This document shows positions 1-9,208 of a DNA stretch of 50,123 bases, one piece after another. A program made the position numbers and the translations under genes. The notes beneath the pieces are model-generated. The model was given only the letters and a program-made list of their open reading frames with translations, was not told the DNA's origin and searched no databases. Every line of letters starts with the position of its first letter. Within the stretch, counting starts at the first letter, position 1. The DNA is from Hellea sp. (lineage in GTDB: Bacteria > Pseudomonadota > Alphaproteobacteria > Caulobacterales > Maricaulaceae), in assembly GCA_029250925.1 (NCBI GenBank), contig JAQXEH010000035.1, positions 1-50,123 of the forward strand, given 5' to 3'.

Positions 1-1
1 T

Positions 2-262
2 ATGATAATAGGTTTTATTTTTGCATTTTCTCTAGCTTTGATTTCTTACATCTGGTTTCAAGATACAAAACTCTCCGTAGTTGCTTTTGTTGCTATGATA
101 ATTAATCATATATTTGCCGGTCTTGCAGGTATTTTAGTTCCTTTGGGACTCAAAAAATTTGGTGCTGACCCGGCAGTGTCTTCGTCGGTATTCGTTACTA
201 CAGTTACAGATATAATAGGTTTTTTTGTATTTTTAGGTCTAGCTGTTTTTATATTACTTTAG
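2..262 (+). CDS. mgtE: Mg2+ transporter MgtE, C-terminal part (5' partial)
   Basis: This is the 3' end of a gene that starts before the window. The visible 86 residues are almost wholly hydrophobic and form about two membrane helices joined by a short stretch containing LKKFGADPAVSSSVFVTTVTD. That segment, with its conserved Asp and the Pro-Ala-Val-Ser-Ser pattern, is typical of the last two helices of MgtE magnesium channels, which line the ion pore in the inner membrane. The cytoplasmic N and CBS domains that sense Mg2+ would lie upstream and cannot be checked. An ATG at position 2 is in frame but is probably an internal Met. The DUF1489 gene follows about 50 bases later on the same strand and may be cotranscribed. 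The family call is fairly firm despite the short fragment. Confidence 0.8.
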   Translation: MIIGFIFAFSLALISYIWFQDTKLSVVAFVAMIINHIFAGLAGILVPLGLKKFGADPAVSSSVFVTTVTDIIGFFVFLGLAVFILL

Positions 263-310
263 GAAAAAATTTAAGATCATCATTAACTAACGTTTATGCG
301 TATTTACACC

Positions 311-745
311 ATGACAATACATTTACAAAAATTATCTGTTGGATCTGAGACTGTTTCAACTCTTAGAGATTGGCAAAAATTAGTTGTTCGCCGCCGGGTT
401 CAGCGAGGGCTTTCTCCGCATCACGAACATCGCACACGGATGTTCCCAAAAAATAAAGAAGAATTATTACAGGGAGGTTCTATTTACTGGGTAATAAAAG
501 GTTTTATCCAATGTAGAAATGAAATTGTTGCACTGGAGGAAACAAAAACAAGAGATGGGAGACGTGCATGTTCTATACTCATGAAACCTAAAATAATTCT
601 TGTAAACCCAAGCCCTAGGCGCGCTTTTCAAGGCTGGCGTTATTTGAAACCTGAGGATACTCCAAAAGATATAAGCGCTGATAAGCAATCTATAAGTATG
701 CCCCCTGAATTAAGAGCTAAACTATTAAGTTTAGGCGTTTGGTGA
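311..745 (+). CDS. DUF1489 family protein
   Basis: This is a protein of about 144 residues of unknown function, from a family (DUF1489) found mainly in Alphaproteobacteria. The start MTIHLQKLSVG matches the usual family N-terminus, so I chose the ATG at 311 over the in-frame ATG at 296. Typical family signatures are the HRTRMFPK stretch, the IYWVIKG segment followed by CR, and the late GWRYL motif. There is no signal peptide or membrane segment, so it should be cytoplasmic; the central part is rich in basic residues. It follows the mgtE-like gene closely and its transcript appears to end at the hairpin at 786-809. No biochemical role is known to me. Confidence 0.85.
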   Translation: MTIHLQKLSVGSETVSTLRDWQKLVVRRRVQRGLSPHHEHRTRMFPKNKEELLQGGSIYWVIKGFIQCRNEIVALEETKTRDGRRACSILMKPKIILVNPSPRRAFQGWRYLKPEDTPKDISADKQSISMPPELRAKLLSLGVW

Positions 746-778
746 AAGTTTTATAATTTTAGCTCCTGTTTAGCATCC

Positions 779-818
779 AAAAAAAAAGCCTTGGTCGAAA
801 CCAAGGCTTAAGTTTTTT
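779..818. terminator. Bidirectional intrinsic terminator
   Basis: A perfect 9-bp stem (786-794 AAGCCTTGG with 801-809 CCAAGGCTT) closes a 6-base loop TCGAAA. On the plus strand it is followed by six Ts (813-818). On the minus strand the A-run at 779-787 gives a U-tract. It sits between the convergent ends of the DUF1489 gene and the TonB receptor gene and can end both transcripts. Confidence 0.9.
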
Positions 819-830
819 ATTCTTACTCGC

Positions 831-3521
831 TTAGAATGTATAACGAGCTTTGATGTAGTATTGACCACCAGCAAAACCAGTAGGTGAAGCTTCAGGATAA
901 AGTTGACCAGAGCCGCCTTTTCCTGGGTTTTCATCAGGGTAGTTATCAAAGATGTTATTTGCACCAATCATAAGTTCAACACCCTCATAAACTTCAGCAC
1001 CGATTTCTGCATCGATCATAATTTCTGAGCTAACGCCGTCTACGCCGTTACCAGTGTCATCCCATTTGCCATAGTAGTTAGCCCGTAGCATACCATTCCA
1101 TATTCCTTTAGAATGAAGAAGTGTTGCTGAACCTTTTACGTTTGGTAGAAGATCTTCAAGTGACTGAACGCGACCAGCTGAGATTGGACCCTGACGGGTA
1201 ACCTCTGTGTCTGTCCAGTTAGCAGCTACTATAATTGTAGAGTCACCACCTGCCATCTCAAAGTTATAATCACCTTTGATATCAATACCTTGAGTTTTAG
1301 TATCAAATGCATTTGAGAAGAAACGGAACTGAGCTAAATCATCAAGACCTACGAAGTCTGTACGGCTTATTGTTCCAGCGGCATCAAGTTCTGTTAACGC
1401 ACCGCCAATTGTTCCAGCCGTTGCACCAGCTGCTTGAAGAGCATCTAAGAAGTCAACATTTGCGCCTAATGCTACACGATCTTTAACATCAATATTAAAG
1501 TAATCCACTGTCCAATTAATACCGCCTGTGTTGAAGGCCATTCCTAAAGAGATGTTACGAGCATCTTCAGCAGTAAGTGTTGGACGTTCACCAGTGGTTG
1601 ATTGAATAAAGTCTGCTGCTAGTTGACCAGCTGCTGTATTCAAAGGAAGTGTTCCTTGGTCGACAAGCTGACCATTCACGTTTTGAGTAGTAACGTTTGT
1701 GATGTTAGCCTGACCACCTGTTGGTGCGTGGAAGCCTGTAGAGTATGTACCACGAAGACGAACATTATCATTTACTTTATATAATGCTGCTATCTTGTAG
1801 TTCAAAGTGTCACCAAAGTTAGAATAATCTTCGTAACGTACTGCAGCGCCTAATGTAAGAGCGTCTGTAATGTCACCCTCTAAATCCACATATCCCGCGA
1901 ATGCATCTTGTGAATTAGATGAGCTGTTAGGAAAACCACCAAAACCGTTTGAGCTTGATGAGAAACCTTGGTCGGCTAAAGGACCTAAAGCGTATGAGTT
2001 AGCGCCGCCAGCAAACAGGTCGAAAGTTTCTTTTCGATATTCACCACCAAAACCAATATTTAGGTCTGAAGCCCACTCGGCCATTGGTACTGAGTAACCA
2101 AAGTCAGCATTTAAAACTGTCTCGATTTGCTCTTGACCACCAGGGATGAAATCACGAACAACTTCTCTGTTTCCTGAACCAGCTATTGGTCCCAATGAAG
2201 CATTCACTGTGTTTGTGATAAAGAATTCTACTTTAGACGTTCCGTGTGTCACAGATAAATCATAAGAAAGTCCATTTCCTAGATCCATGTCGCCACGAAC
2301 ACCAGCACTTATACCCATATCACGTAGATCACCACCAAAACGAGGAACAAATCCTCCTGGAATAGCTTCTACGAATGAGAAACAGTTATCGTCTGCAACT
2401 ACTTGAGCCAACACTGTTGGATCTGGGAGAAGCCCATCTAGTGGGATACCAGCAGGACATGATCCGCCAGCGCCAAGTCCATCTAAGTCACCAACACGAA
2501 TTGATGCAACACCGTTTGGATCAAGAGCTCCAGTAGTAGCGTCAACTAGATCGCCGCGATATACACCGCCGCGGTTGGTAGGATTACGATAGAAGAAACC
2601 GCCAGTAGTTGTTCTTTCAGCATATGTACCAAAAGCATAAAGCTCAGTATTTGCGTTAAGTTCCATGCCACTGTTGAATGCTAACTTGATATCATCTTCA
2701 ACATCAGGTTGACCCCAATACTGAGTAAACTCATCTGTGTAGCTGTTAATTGTAAGGTTGTCGCCAGCTGCTGTGTTACCTGCAGCAACAAGAGCAGTCA
2801 CGTCATTACGCGGCGCTGCACGGACAGTACCGTTAGTATCGCCATATTCACCAGAAATATTGATGAAGCCATTATCACCAAGAGGTAAACCTACGTTACC
2901 AGCGATTGAATATGTGTCTCCGTCACCTTCGTATGTTGAGCCGTACTTAACTTCTAAAGATCCACCTTCTGATGAGTCTTTTAAATCAAACCCGATAACA
3001 CCAGCGATTGCATCAGAACCATACTGAGATGACGCGCCGTCACGTAAGATTTGAACTTGCTTTAATCCGATTGCAGGAAGTGAGGAAACGTCAACGCCTT
3101 GAGCGCCATCAGCAATACCACCGCCCAAGAAGGAAATCACAGCACCACGATGACGACGTTTGCCGTTGACTAGTACTAATGTATTATCTGGTGATAGTCC
3201 GCGAAGGTTAGCTGGACGAACGATTGAAGCAGCATCTGAAATTGGCTGCGTGTTAACGTTGTATGATGGAACTGATGTGCGAAGTAAGTCTTGAACATCA
3301 TTTGCTGCGTTCTGGGTGAACTCAACACCTGAAATAACGTCTACAGGTGCTGGTGTATCAGCAGCTGAGCGAGCTTTTCTTCGTGTACCAATTGAAACAA
3401 CTTCATCTTCGGCAGATATACCGTCTGATGATTGAGAATAAGCCGGAACGGCCATAGCACCTGCTAGCATTGCGGCTGATGCCGAAAGAGCTAACGCGGA
3501 TTTTAATGAAAAACGTTGCAT
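831..3521 (-). CDS. TonB-dependent outer-membrane receptor
   Basis: This is an 896-residue outer-membrane receptor. A Sec signal peptide of about 29 residues (LALSASAAMLAGAMAVPAYS) precedes a TonB-box-like DEVVSIGTR around residues 39-47. The plug domain follows, with VDVISGVEF, NLRGLSPDNTLVLVNGKRRH and the QVQILRDGASSQYGSDAIAGVI signature near residues 155-176. The remainder is a long beta-barrel rich in aromatic and Gly residues, and the last residue is Phe (KARYTF), as the BAM machinery prefers. Such receptors import siderophores, cobalamin, sugars or peptides with TonB-ExbB-ExbD energy. The substrate cannot be read from the sequence, and no transporter or regulator partner is adjacent. 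An AAGGA ribosome site lies 7 bases before the ATG. The gene stands alone, with a terminator just downstream. Family certain, substrate unknown. Confidence 0.93.
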   Translation of the reverse strand: MQRFSLKSALALSASAAMLAGAMAVPAYSQSSDGISAEDEVVSIGTRRKARSAADTPAPVDVISGVEFTQNAANDVQDLLRTSVPSYNVNTQPISDAASIVRPANLRGLSPDNTLVLVNGKRRHRGAVISFLGGGIADGAQGVDVSSLPAIGLKQVQILRDGASSQYGSDAIAGVIGFDLKDSSEGGSLEVKYGSTYEGDGDTYSIAGNVGLPLGDNGFINISGEYGDTNGTVRAAPRNDVTALVAAGNTAAGDNLTINSYTDEFTQYWGQPDVEDDIKLAFNSGMELNANTELYAFGTYAERTTTGGFFYRNPTNRGGVYRGDLVDATTGALDPNGVASIRVGDLDGLGAGGSCPAGIPLDGLLPDPTVLAQVVADDNCFSFVEAIPGGFVPRFGGDLRDMGISAGVRGDMDLGNGLSYDLSVTHGTSKVEFFITNTVNASLGPIAGSGNREVVRDFIPGGQEQIETVLNADFGYSVPMAEWASDLNIGFGGEYRKETFDLFAGGANSYALGPLADQGFSSSSNGFGGFPNSSSNSQDAFAGYVDLEGDITDALTLGAAVRYEDYSNFGDTLNYKIAALYKVNDNVRLRGTYSTGFHAPTGGQANITNVTTQNVNGQLVDQGTLPLNTAAGQLAADFIQSTTGERPTLTAEDARNISLGMAFNTGGINWTVDYFNIDVKDRVALGANVDFLDALQAAGATAGTIGGALTELDAAGTISRTDFVGLDDLAQFRFFSNAFDTKTQGIDIKGDYNFEMAGGDSTIIVAANWTDTEVTRQGPISAGRVQSLEDLLPNVKGSATLLHSKGIWNGMLRANYYGKWDDTGNGVDGVSSEIMIDAEIGAEVYEGVELMIGANNIFDNYPDENPGKGGSGQLYPEASPTGFAGGQYYIKARYTF

Positions 3522-3737
3522 GTGTATCCTTTACATAATAGCAAACTAAAGACCTAATACGATCAGTGGCGATAACTAGTTTTTTGTGAGGTTTCATTCA
3601 AGCTTTTTGATAGACTATATTGAATTTGATTGACCTTAGTGATATATATGACACTAATTATGCTTGAATAATTCTTTTTTCACTTAAATCTCAGTTATTG
3701 TTGGAATAATTCAAGAAAATATAAAGGTTTTGTTAAC

Positions 3738-4259
3738 ATGTTTCGTCTGCGTTTAGCAAATATGAGTGATAAAATTGATATCAAAGAGCTAATGAAGCTG
3801 TCCATTGGCGAGCTTCAAAAAGAATATTTGACAGATGAGCAAATAACGGCCTCATTTTCGATAATGGGAATAGATACCCAACTAATTAAAGATAAAACTT
3901 ATTTTTGCGTAAAAACAAAAGATACGCTGGTTGGTTGCGGGGGGTGGTCTATGAGGTCAACTCTTTACGGAGGTAATCACAGTAAAAATCGAGATAAAAA
4001 ACTTTTAGACCCAAAGAAAGATAGAGGCAGAATAAGAGCTATGTATACGCATCCCAATTATGTTAGGCAGGGAGTTGGTAGTATCATATTAAAAAAAGCT
4101 GAGAAATCTGCTAAAAATTCCGGTTTTAATCAACTCGAGATGGCAGCCACGTTGTCCGGCCGTAAATTCTATGAAAAATGTGGTTACAGTGTTGAAAGTT
4201 CATGGAACGACGTTAGTGCCGTTCCGATACCTATGTTTACAATGGTAAAGTCAATATAA
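3738..4259 (+). CDS. GNAT-family N-acetyltransferase
   Basis: This is a 173-residue protein of the GCN5-related acetyltransferase fold. The acetyl-CoA binding motif A is visible as RAMYTHPNYVRQGVGSIILKKAE, with the R/Q-x-x-G-x-G pyrophosphate loop RQGVGS. Motif B follows as AATLSGRKFYEKCGY. These enzymes move an acetyl group from acetyl-CoA to an amine on a small molecule, peptide or protein; the acceptor here is unknown. It is probably cytoplasmic. AAAGG lies about 10 bases before the ATG at 3738; a second in-frame ATG eight codons on is a possible alternative. The gene diverges from the TonB receptor and converges on panC, so it is likely monocistronic. Confidence 0.85.
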   Translation: MFRLRLANMSDKIDIKELMKLSIGELQKEYLTDEQITASFSIMGIDTQLIKDKTYFCVKTKDTLVGCGGWSMRSTLYGGNHSKNRDKKLLDPKKDRGRIRAMYTHPNYVRQGVGSIILKKAEKSAKNSGFNQLEMAATLSGRKFYEKCGYSVESSWNDVSAVPIPMFTMVKSI

Positions 4260-4289
4260 ATAATTTAATGAACTATTTATTTTATGAAA

Positions 4290-5147
4290 CTAACTAATAG
4301 GGTAATTATCTATTAATCTTACATCTTGGCAGTGCGCAGCTACTAAAAGCCGTGCAGGACTAGAAAGTACTCCGCCTTCAAGAACAGTTAATGAATTAGG
4401 ACTTCTAACTTCTATATAGTCAACTGAACTAAATCCTGATTTTAATAACTGAGCTTTTGCGGTTTGAGTGGCTTCGTCAACGTTCGTACCTTTGCTCATG
4501 CTGTTTGCACATGAAATCATAATTTTATTCAGTTTTCTAGCGATTACTAAACCATTTCGGTCTAAGTATTTATTTCTAGATGATAATGCCAGACCATGGT
4601 TATCCCTTGCTATTTCTGCTCCTATAACTTTAACAGGAATGTCTAGATCATCAACCAAGCGACGAATAGTTGCTAACTGTTGATAATCTTTTTCTCCAAA
4701 TATCGCATAATCTGGCCGTGTTCTGTTTAGTAATTTTGTAACTATCAGAGCGACTCCTTCAAAAAAGGTAGGTCGGTGGTCTGTTTCCAGTCCTTCAGCA
4801 ACACCGCCTACAACAATTTTTGTGGCATGGTGTGCATCGTACATTGATCTAGGGTTTGGAATGTAAATAATATCGACATTTTCGTTCGTGAGCAAATTTA
4901 TATCACTACTCTCGGAACGAGGATATGATTCAAAATCCTCACCTGGCGCAAATTGAGTTGGATTAACGTAAATTGAGACTATTGTTCTATCTGATTTTAG
5001 TTTTGCTAGTTTTACAAGTTTGAGGTGACCGTCATGAAGAGCTCCCATTGTCGGAACAAGAGATATAGTCTCATTATTTTCCCGGAATTGTGAAATACCA
5101 GCATTTAGCTCAGATTTGTTTCGGGCAATAATAATCTTGTTCATCAT
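4290..5147 (-). CDS. panC: Pantothenate synthetase
   Basis: This enzyme joins D-pantoate and beta-alanine using ATP, the last step of pantothenate (coenzyme A precursor) synthesis, in the cytoplasm. The nucleotide-binding HIGH-type motif is seen in VPTMGALHDGHLKLV, the IYVNPTQF and FGEKDYQQL motifs are present, and LSSRNKYL is the KMSKS-like loop. The reading frame can be extended to a TTG at 5177, but two adjacent ATGs at 5147 and 5144 follow an AAGGA ribosome site at good spacing and give the normal family length of about 285 residues, so I use 5147. It lies 94 bases downstream of the SH3-protein gene on the same strand. panB and panD are not nearby. Confidence 0.93.
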   Translation of the reverse strand: MMNKIIIARNKSELNAGISQFRENNETISLVPTMGALHDGHLKLVKLAKLKSDRTIVSIYVNPTQFAPGEDFESYPRSESSDINLLTNENVDIIYIPNPRSMYDAHHATKIVVGGVAEGLETDHRPTFFEGVALIVTKLLNRTRPDYAIFGEKDYQQLATIRRLVDDLDIPVKVIGAEIARDNHGLALSSRNKYLDRNGLVIARKLNKIMISCANSMSKGTNVDEATQTAKAQLLKSGFSSVDYIEVRSPNSLTVLEGGVLSSPARLLVAAHCQDVRLIDNYPIS

Positions 5148-5241
5148 CAAGTTAATTCCTTCAGTCTTAGTATTCAAGCATTATGGACGATTTTCATCAA
5201 GAGTGTATATGTATCCCAATTACTACACAAACTATCCTGAT

Positions 5242-5811
5242 TTATTCTGCTGCACCCCAAACTTCGGAGCGTTGAATCCAGCCTTGAATTTTTTTATAAC
5301 TAACTTTGCACCAATTTTTTCTACACTCTTCTAGTCTTAGCAAAGTATCTTTTTCTGTTAACGCCATGGTTTCTGCTTTAACGGAAGCATTTTTGTGAAT
5401 AGTTGCTTCTTCTGTAGTGATCACATTTCTGATACCCGATAATGCAGGCCTATGAACCCAGCTTTCATCCCCTTTCATATCCCGTACCTTACGCCAATTA
5501 TCTGTTTCAGCTACAACTATTAATGGAAGCCCTTTGCGTCGATACTGCCATAATATTTTATGCTTTGTGGATGGCCCAACCCTGCCATTTGCCTTGCCAA
5601 CCTTTAAGCTGACATACCTCGGTACAGCAAACCCACTTCGAGTTTTTTCTGGGGGAACACGATATATATTTTCAAGTTCTAAATTTTTTTGCGTCATTTT
5701 TTTTGGGTTTTCGGATTGAATATATTGTTTGCCAACTTCACTCGCAAAGGCATCAGGTGCTATCACCAAGCCCCCCCAAATTATTAAGTATATTTTAAAA
5801 ACTTTAATCAT
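5242..5811 (-). CDS. Exported SH3-like domain protein
   Basis: This is a 189-residue protein with an N-terminal signal peptide (IYLIIWGGLVIAPDAFAS, cut near residue 24). Two bacterial SH3-like units follow. The first, about residues 67-130, has YVSLKVGKANGRVGPS and ends with WVHRPALSG. The second, about residues 131-188, has ECRKNWCKVS and GWIQRSEVWG. Periplasmic SH3 repeats of this kind often bind peptidoglycan or act as structural modules, but the function of this family is not established. In many alphaproteobacteria a gene like this sits head to head with a 2-hydroxyacid dehydrogenase, exactly as here. Two Cys residues in the second unit could form a disulfide. Confidence 0.82.
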   Translation of the reverse strand: MIKVFKIYLIIWGGLVIAPDAFASEVGKQYIQSENPKKMTQKNLELENIYRVPPEKTRSGFAVPRYVSLKVGKANGRVGPSTKHKILWQYRRKGLPLIVVAETDNWRKVRDMKGDESWVHRPALSGIRNVITTEEATIHKNASVKAETMALTEKDTLLRLEECRKNWCKVSYKKIQGWIQRSEVWGAAE

Positions 5812-5913
5812 AATCTTGCTTATGGCGTTAAATGTTTAAACCAAAGGTAAATATTATTAAATATTATTATCTTTGAGCTTGAGAAAATGTGATAAATTCG
5901 TTTATTATACGGC

Positions 5914-6909
5914 ATGAGCCAATCTAGTAATTATAAACCAAGCGTGAGTGTTACAAAACAATTACCAAAAGAGGTCGAAGAGAGAATGGTAAAACTCTTT
6001 GATACGACTTTAAGACATGATTCAAGCCCAATGACGCAAGATGAGTTAAAGTCTGCAATAGCAAATTGCGAAGTGTTTGTGCCTACAGTTACCGATATTA
6101 TAAATTCAGATATAATATCAGCTGCCTCAGATAAGCTTCGGCTTATTGCTAATTTCGGAGCGGGAACAGATCATATTGATATTAACTTTGCCCATCAGCG
6201 TGGAATTATAGTTACAAACACACCGGGTGTTCTAACTGAAGATACAGCTGATTTGACGATGGCTCTTATTTTAGCAGTTCCGAGACGGTTAGTTGAGGGT
6301 GACCGTAGGGCGCGGTCTGGTAAGTTTGAGGGATGGACACCTACATTCATGTTGGGTCACCGCATTAAGGGAAAAAGATTGGGTATAATTGGTATGGGGC
6401 GTATAGGTCAGGCAGTGGCTAGGCGGGCTAAGGCTTTTGGTCTAGAGGTTCATTATCATAATCGTAGTAGGTTGCCAGCTGGTATTGAGGATACACTTGA
6501 TGCAACTTATTGGCCAACATTAGATCCGATGCTTCCTTCAATCGATATAATAGTTATTACATGCCCTAGTACACCTGAGACTTATCATTTAATAAATAAA
6601 AAGCGTTTAAAATTACTCTCGCCGACCAGCTACATTGTTAATACATCTAGGGGAGAGGTTATAGATGAAGGGGCTCTTGCGAGTGCATTATCAAATGGTG
6701 AATTAAGTGGTGCGGGTTTAGATGTTTATGAGGATGAGCCTCAAATACACCCAGATTTAATTAAATTACAAAATGTTATACTGTCCCCGCACATAGGGTC
6801 GGCGACACACGAGAGCAGACAGGAAATGGGAGAAAAGGTAATGATTAACATCAGAGCTATGATGGATGGTCATGCATACCCAGACAGAGTACTGCCGCGC
6901 AGCAAATAG
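5914..6909 (+). CDS. D-2-hydroxyacid dehydrogenase (glyoxylate/hydroxypyruvate reductase type)
   Basis: This is a 331-residue NAD(P)-dependent dehydrogenase of the D-isomer-specific 2-hydroxyacid family. The Rossmann motif appears as IIGMGRIGQAVARRAKAFG near residues 160-180. The catalytic Arg lies in NTSRGEVIDEGAL, the Glu in LDVYEDEP and the His in LSPHIGSATHESR. The closest known types reduce glyoxylate or hydroxypyruvate (GyaR/GRHPR-like), but substrate choice cannot be fixed from motifs. It is cytoplasmic. It is transcribed away from the SH3 gene across about 100 bases and ends only 11 bases before the convergent S41 protease stop, with no visible terminator. The ribosome site before the ATG is weak. 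Confidence 0.88.
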   Translation: MSQSSNYKPSVSVTKQLPKEVEERMVKLFDTTLRHDSSPMTQDELKSAIANCEVFVPTVTDIINSDIISAASDKLRLIANFGAGTDHIDINFAHQRGIIVTNTPGVLTEDTADLTMALILAVPRRLVEGDRRARSGKFEGWTPTFMLGHRIKGKRLGIIGMGRIGQAVARRAKAFGLEVHYHNRSRLPAGIEDTLDATYWPTLDPMLPSIDIIVITCPSTPETYHLINKKRLKLLSPTSYIVNTSRGEVIDEGALASALSNGELSGAGLDVYEDEPQIHPDLIKLQNVILSPHIGSATHESRQEMGEKVMINIRAMMDGHAYPDRVLPRSK

Positions 6910-6920
6910 CTTTTAATAAG

Positions 6921-8552
6921 TTAATTAATTCTCCTTGTTATACGACTGTTCTTTAGTTTAAACATGTTTGCAATTCGCTTTTCGCTGTAAAGAGATTGTG
7001 AGGGATTGTTTTCAAATTTAAACCTATCTGAGTAATATAAGTTTTTGCTTTGATTGGCCGGACAAACTCCATTTTCTCTATATGATAAAGCGGTTCTGAG
7101 CATATTTTCATTAGTGTTGCCAAGCTGATTAGTAAAATCATCACCGGCAACACAGCCAGGAATAAATTCCCCAACCCCTCCTGTTGTGACACTATTCTCT
7201 GGTGCGAAACCATCGGAGTAGTCTCCAAAGTTTTTATAATTCACGCCTCGAAACTGAATAGTAAAATAGGTCTCTCCGCAGTTATCTGTACCATAAAATC
7301 CATAGGGCTTCCCACATGTTCTTGAGCCAATCAGTATAACCTCAACATCTATACCCCTTAAGCCATTTATGACGGCTTCACTAGCGCTACAAGTCCTACC
7401 TGTTGAAATAATGAATACTCGCTCAAGGTCGACTGTATTTAACGGCTGACCACCAGGAAAGTTATCGTTAAAACCAAGACTTGTGGTATAAAAGGGTGTA
7501 GGCTCTAATGCTGTATTAGTGACTGGGTTAGTAACGGGATGTTTATCATTGAACTGAAGCTCTTCAAAAAATGCTCCTTGGGTTTGACTCTCCCCTGCAA
7601 TCATATAGCTGAGTTGACTAGCTATCGCCAAAAACCCTCCGCCGTTGTACCTTAGATCAAGAACTAGGTCGCTAATATTTGCGTTACTCATTTCAGTAAA
7701 AGCGTCAGCAATTTGCTCTTCGGCCGTTGATGTACCAAATGTTGTAAATGCTATATAACCAACTTTTCCTGTAGGAGTATCAATTATAGCTGTAGTATTT
7801 ACAGGCTGTTCTGCAACTACGGCTGAAGTTAATGAGACGGAGCGCGTTGCTTCGGACCCAGCATCTTTTACAAGAAAAGTATGAGTTTCGCCTGGTTCTG
7901 AGGGGAAGAGACCAGCGTTAAGTGCATTTGTATCGTTTCCATTCACTACATCCTCTCCATCAACTTCTAAAATTTCAGTTCCTCTGAGAAGAGAGTTATC
8001 AGTGGATGCGGGTGAATTAGGCTGGACAAGCGAAACTCGAACATCTCTAGGGGGGGATCCTGCTAGAATAACAAAATCTGCGCCGTAACCTGCAGACGCA
8101 CCTGTTGCAACTCTTTCTTCATATTCGTTTGTGGGAATTGTAAAGTGAAATTGATCTTTTTGTGTGCCGTTTGTTGTAGTCGCTGTAGTTCTGAGTCGTT
8201 CAAAATACTCTAATCGATCGTCGTTATTATCTGGATTAATATCTGTGATCTCGTTATACCACAAGTAAAGTTCATCAGACCATGATCTTAACCAAAATTT
8301 TTCTTTTAAAGTGGAGCCTTGTTCATCGGGGTATGCGTTTCCATCAATATCAGTAGTGGTTCTCGGAGCTGCGCATTGGTTCTTGAATGTAGATGATGTT
8401 GGATAAGTGCCTTGTGTCCAGGTTGGTTCTGATGAACCTGTTGTCGGAGGGGTAGGGGGTGCCGGTGTGGGGGTGCTATTCTCATTACTCCCACCACAAG
8501 CGATCATTGAGGTCGCTGAGAGTAACAATAAAAACTTCAATGAATGTTTCAT
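6921..8552 (-). CDS. S41-family serine protease, lipoprotein
   Basis: This is an envelope-anchored C-terminal-processing-type peptidase. Counting from the TTG at 8564, the lipobox SMIAC places the lipidated Cys at residue 23. A Pro/Thr linker (about 30-45) and a PDZ-like region (about 155-250, with LRGTEILEVDGEDV) follow. The S41 core contains VLDLRYNGGG, the nucleophile motif TCSASE (Ser393) and the lysine motif TCGKPYG (Lys419), matching the Ser/Lys dyad of Tsp/CtpA. I prefer the ATG at 8552, which gives a clean signal peptide MKHSLKFLLLLSATSMIAC. Several extra Cys residues in the catalytic half may form disulfides. It lies 35 bases behind carD on the same strand; its target proteins are unknown. 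Confidence 0.9.
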   Translation of the reverse strand: MKHSLKFLLLLSATSMIACGGSNENSTPTPAPPTPPTTGSSEPTWTQGTYPTSSTFKNQCAAPRTTTDIDGNAYPDEQGSTLKEKFWLRSWSDELYLWYNEITDINPDNNDDRLEYFERLRTTATTTNGTQKDQFHFTIPTNEYEERVATGASAGYGADFVILAGSPPRDVRVSLVQPNSPASTDNSLLRGTEILEVDGEDVVNGNDTNALNAGLFPSEPGETHTFLVKDAGSEATRSVSLTSAVVAEQPVNTTAIIDTPTGKVGYIAFTTFGTSTAEEQIADAFTEMSNANISDLVLDLRYNGGGFLAIASQLSYMIAGESQTQGAFFEELQFNDKHPVTNPVTNTALEPTPFYTTSLGFNDNFPGGQPLNTVDLERVFIISTGRTCSASEAVINGLRGIDVEVILIGSRTCGKPYGFYGTDNCGETYFTIQFRGVNYKNFGDYSDGFAPENSVTTGGVGEFIPGCVAGDDFTNQLGNTNENMLRTALSYRENGVCPANQSKNLYYSDRFKFENNPSQSLYSEKRIANMFKLKNSRITRRIN

Positions 8553-8587
8553 AAAATTGTCCAATTTAAGCGTTTTTGTTGTTTTGA

Positions 8588-9208
8588 CTAACCCAATGGT
8601 TCAGTGCTTGTTTCAGAGTTATCTTCAATCTCAGGGTTTTCTTTTGCTGCTTTTGCTGCTTGCCTAGTTCTTGCTTTTGTGAGTGTTTCTAATATTAATT
8701 CTATCGCTGACCCTTTGTCAGTTTTTTCTATGGCTGCCACTTCTCTGACCATTCTATCGGTTGCACGCTCATAAAGCTGACGTTCGGAATAGCTTTGCTC
8801 TGGCTGTGCTTCTGTTCGATGCAAATCACGTACTACTTCAGCCACTAATATTAGATCCCCAGAATTTATCTTAGCTTCATATTCTTGGGCTCTTCTACTC
8901 CACATTGTTCGTTTAACGCGCGCGCGGCCTTTTAGAGTAGTGAATGCATCCTTCAATATTAACTCGTTTGATAAAGCGCGCATTCCTGAGCTACCAACTT
9001 TTGCTGTAGGTACCCTTAATGTCATTTTGTCTTGTTCAAAATGAACAACATAAGTTTCGATGTCAAAGCCAGCTATGACTTCTTGTTCAATTCCTGTAAC
9101 TTTTCCAACACCGTGGGCGGGATAAACTATGTGCTGTCCTGCCTTAAAGGCTTTTTTCTTTGATTTTTTAGGTATATTTTTATCAATATTTTTTTTAGTA
9201 CCTGCCAT
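8588..9208 (-). CDS. carD: CarD-family transcription regulator
   Basis: CarD/CdnL proteins bind the RNA polymerase beta subunit and stabilise open promoter complexes, mainly at rRNA and growth genes. The N-terminal CarD_CdnL/TRCF domain is clear in GQHIVYPAHGVGKVTGIEQE and in KMTLRVPTAKV. The helical C-terminal part contains the conserved W-S-R-R-A-Q-E-Y segment and the EAQPEQSYSERQLYERATDRM stretch. The open frame could run back to 9277, but the ATG at 9208 gives a start typical of the family (MAGTKK, then a Lys-rich tail) and a protein of about 206 residues. It follows fdxA by 128 bases. The order helicase, S4 protein, fdxA, carD is common in Alphaproteobacteria. Confidence 0.93.
   Translation of the reverse strand: MAGTKKNIDKNIPKKSKKKAFKAGQHIVYPAHGVGKVTGIEQEVIAGFDIETYVVHFEQDKMTLRVPTAKVGSSGMRALSNELILKDAFTTLKGRARVKRTMWSRRAQEYEAKINSGDLILVAEVVRDLHRTEAQPEQSYSERQLYERATDRMVREVAAIEKTDKGSAIELILETLTKARTRQAAKAAKENPEIEDNSETSTEPLG

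Noticed and set aside
4256-4280. ATAAATA/TATTTAT hairpin after the GNAT gene
   Set aside because: All-AT stem of low stability with no proper U-tract; not convincing as a terminator.
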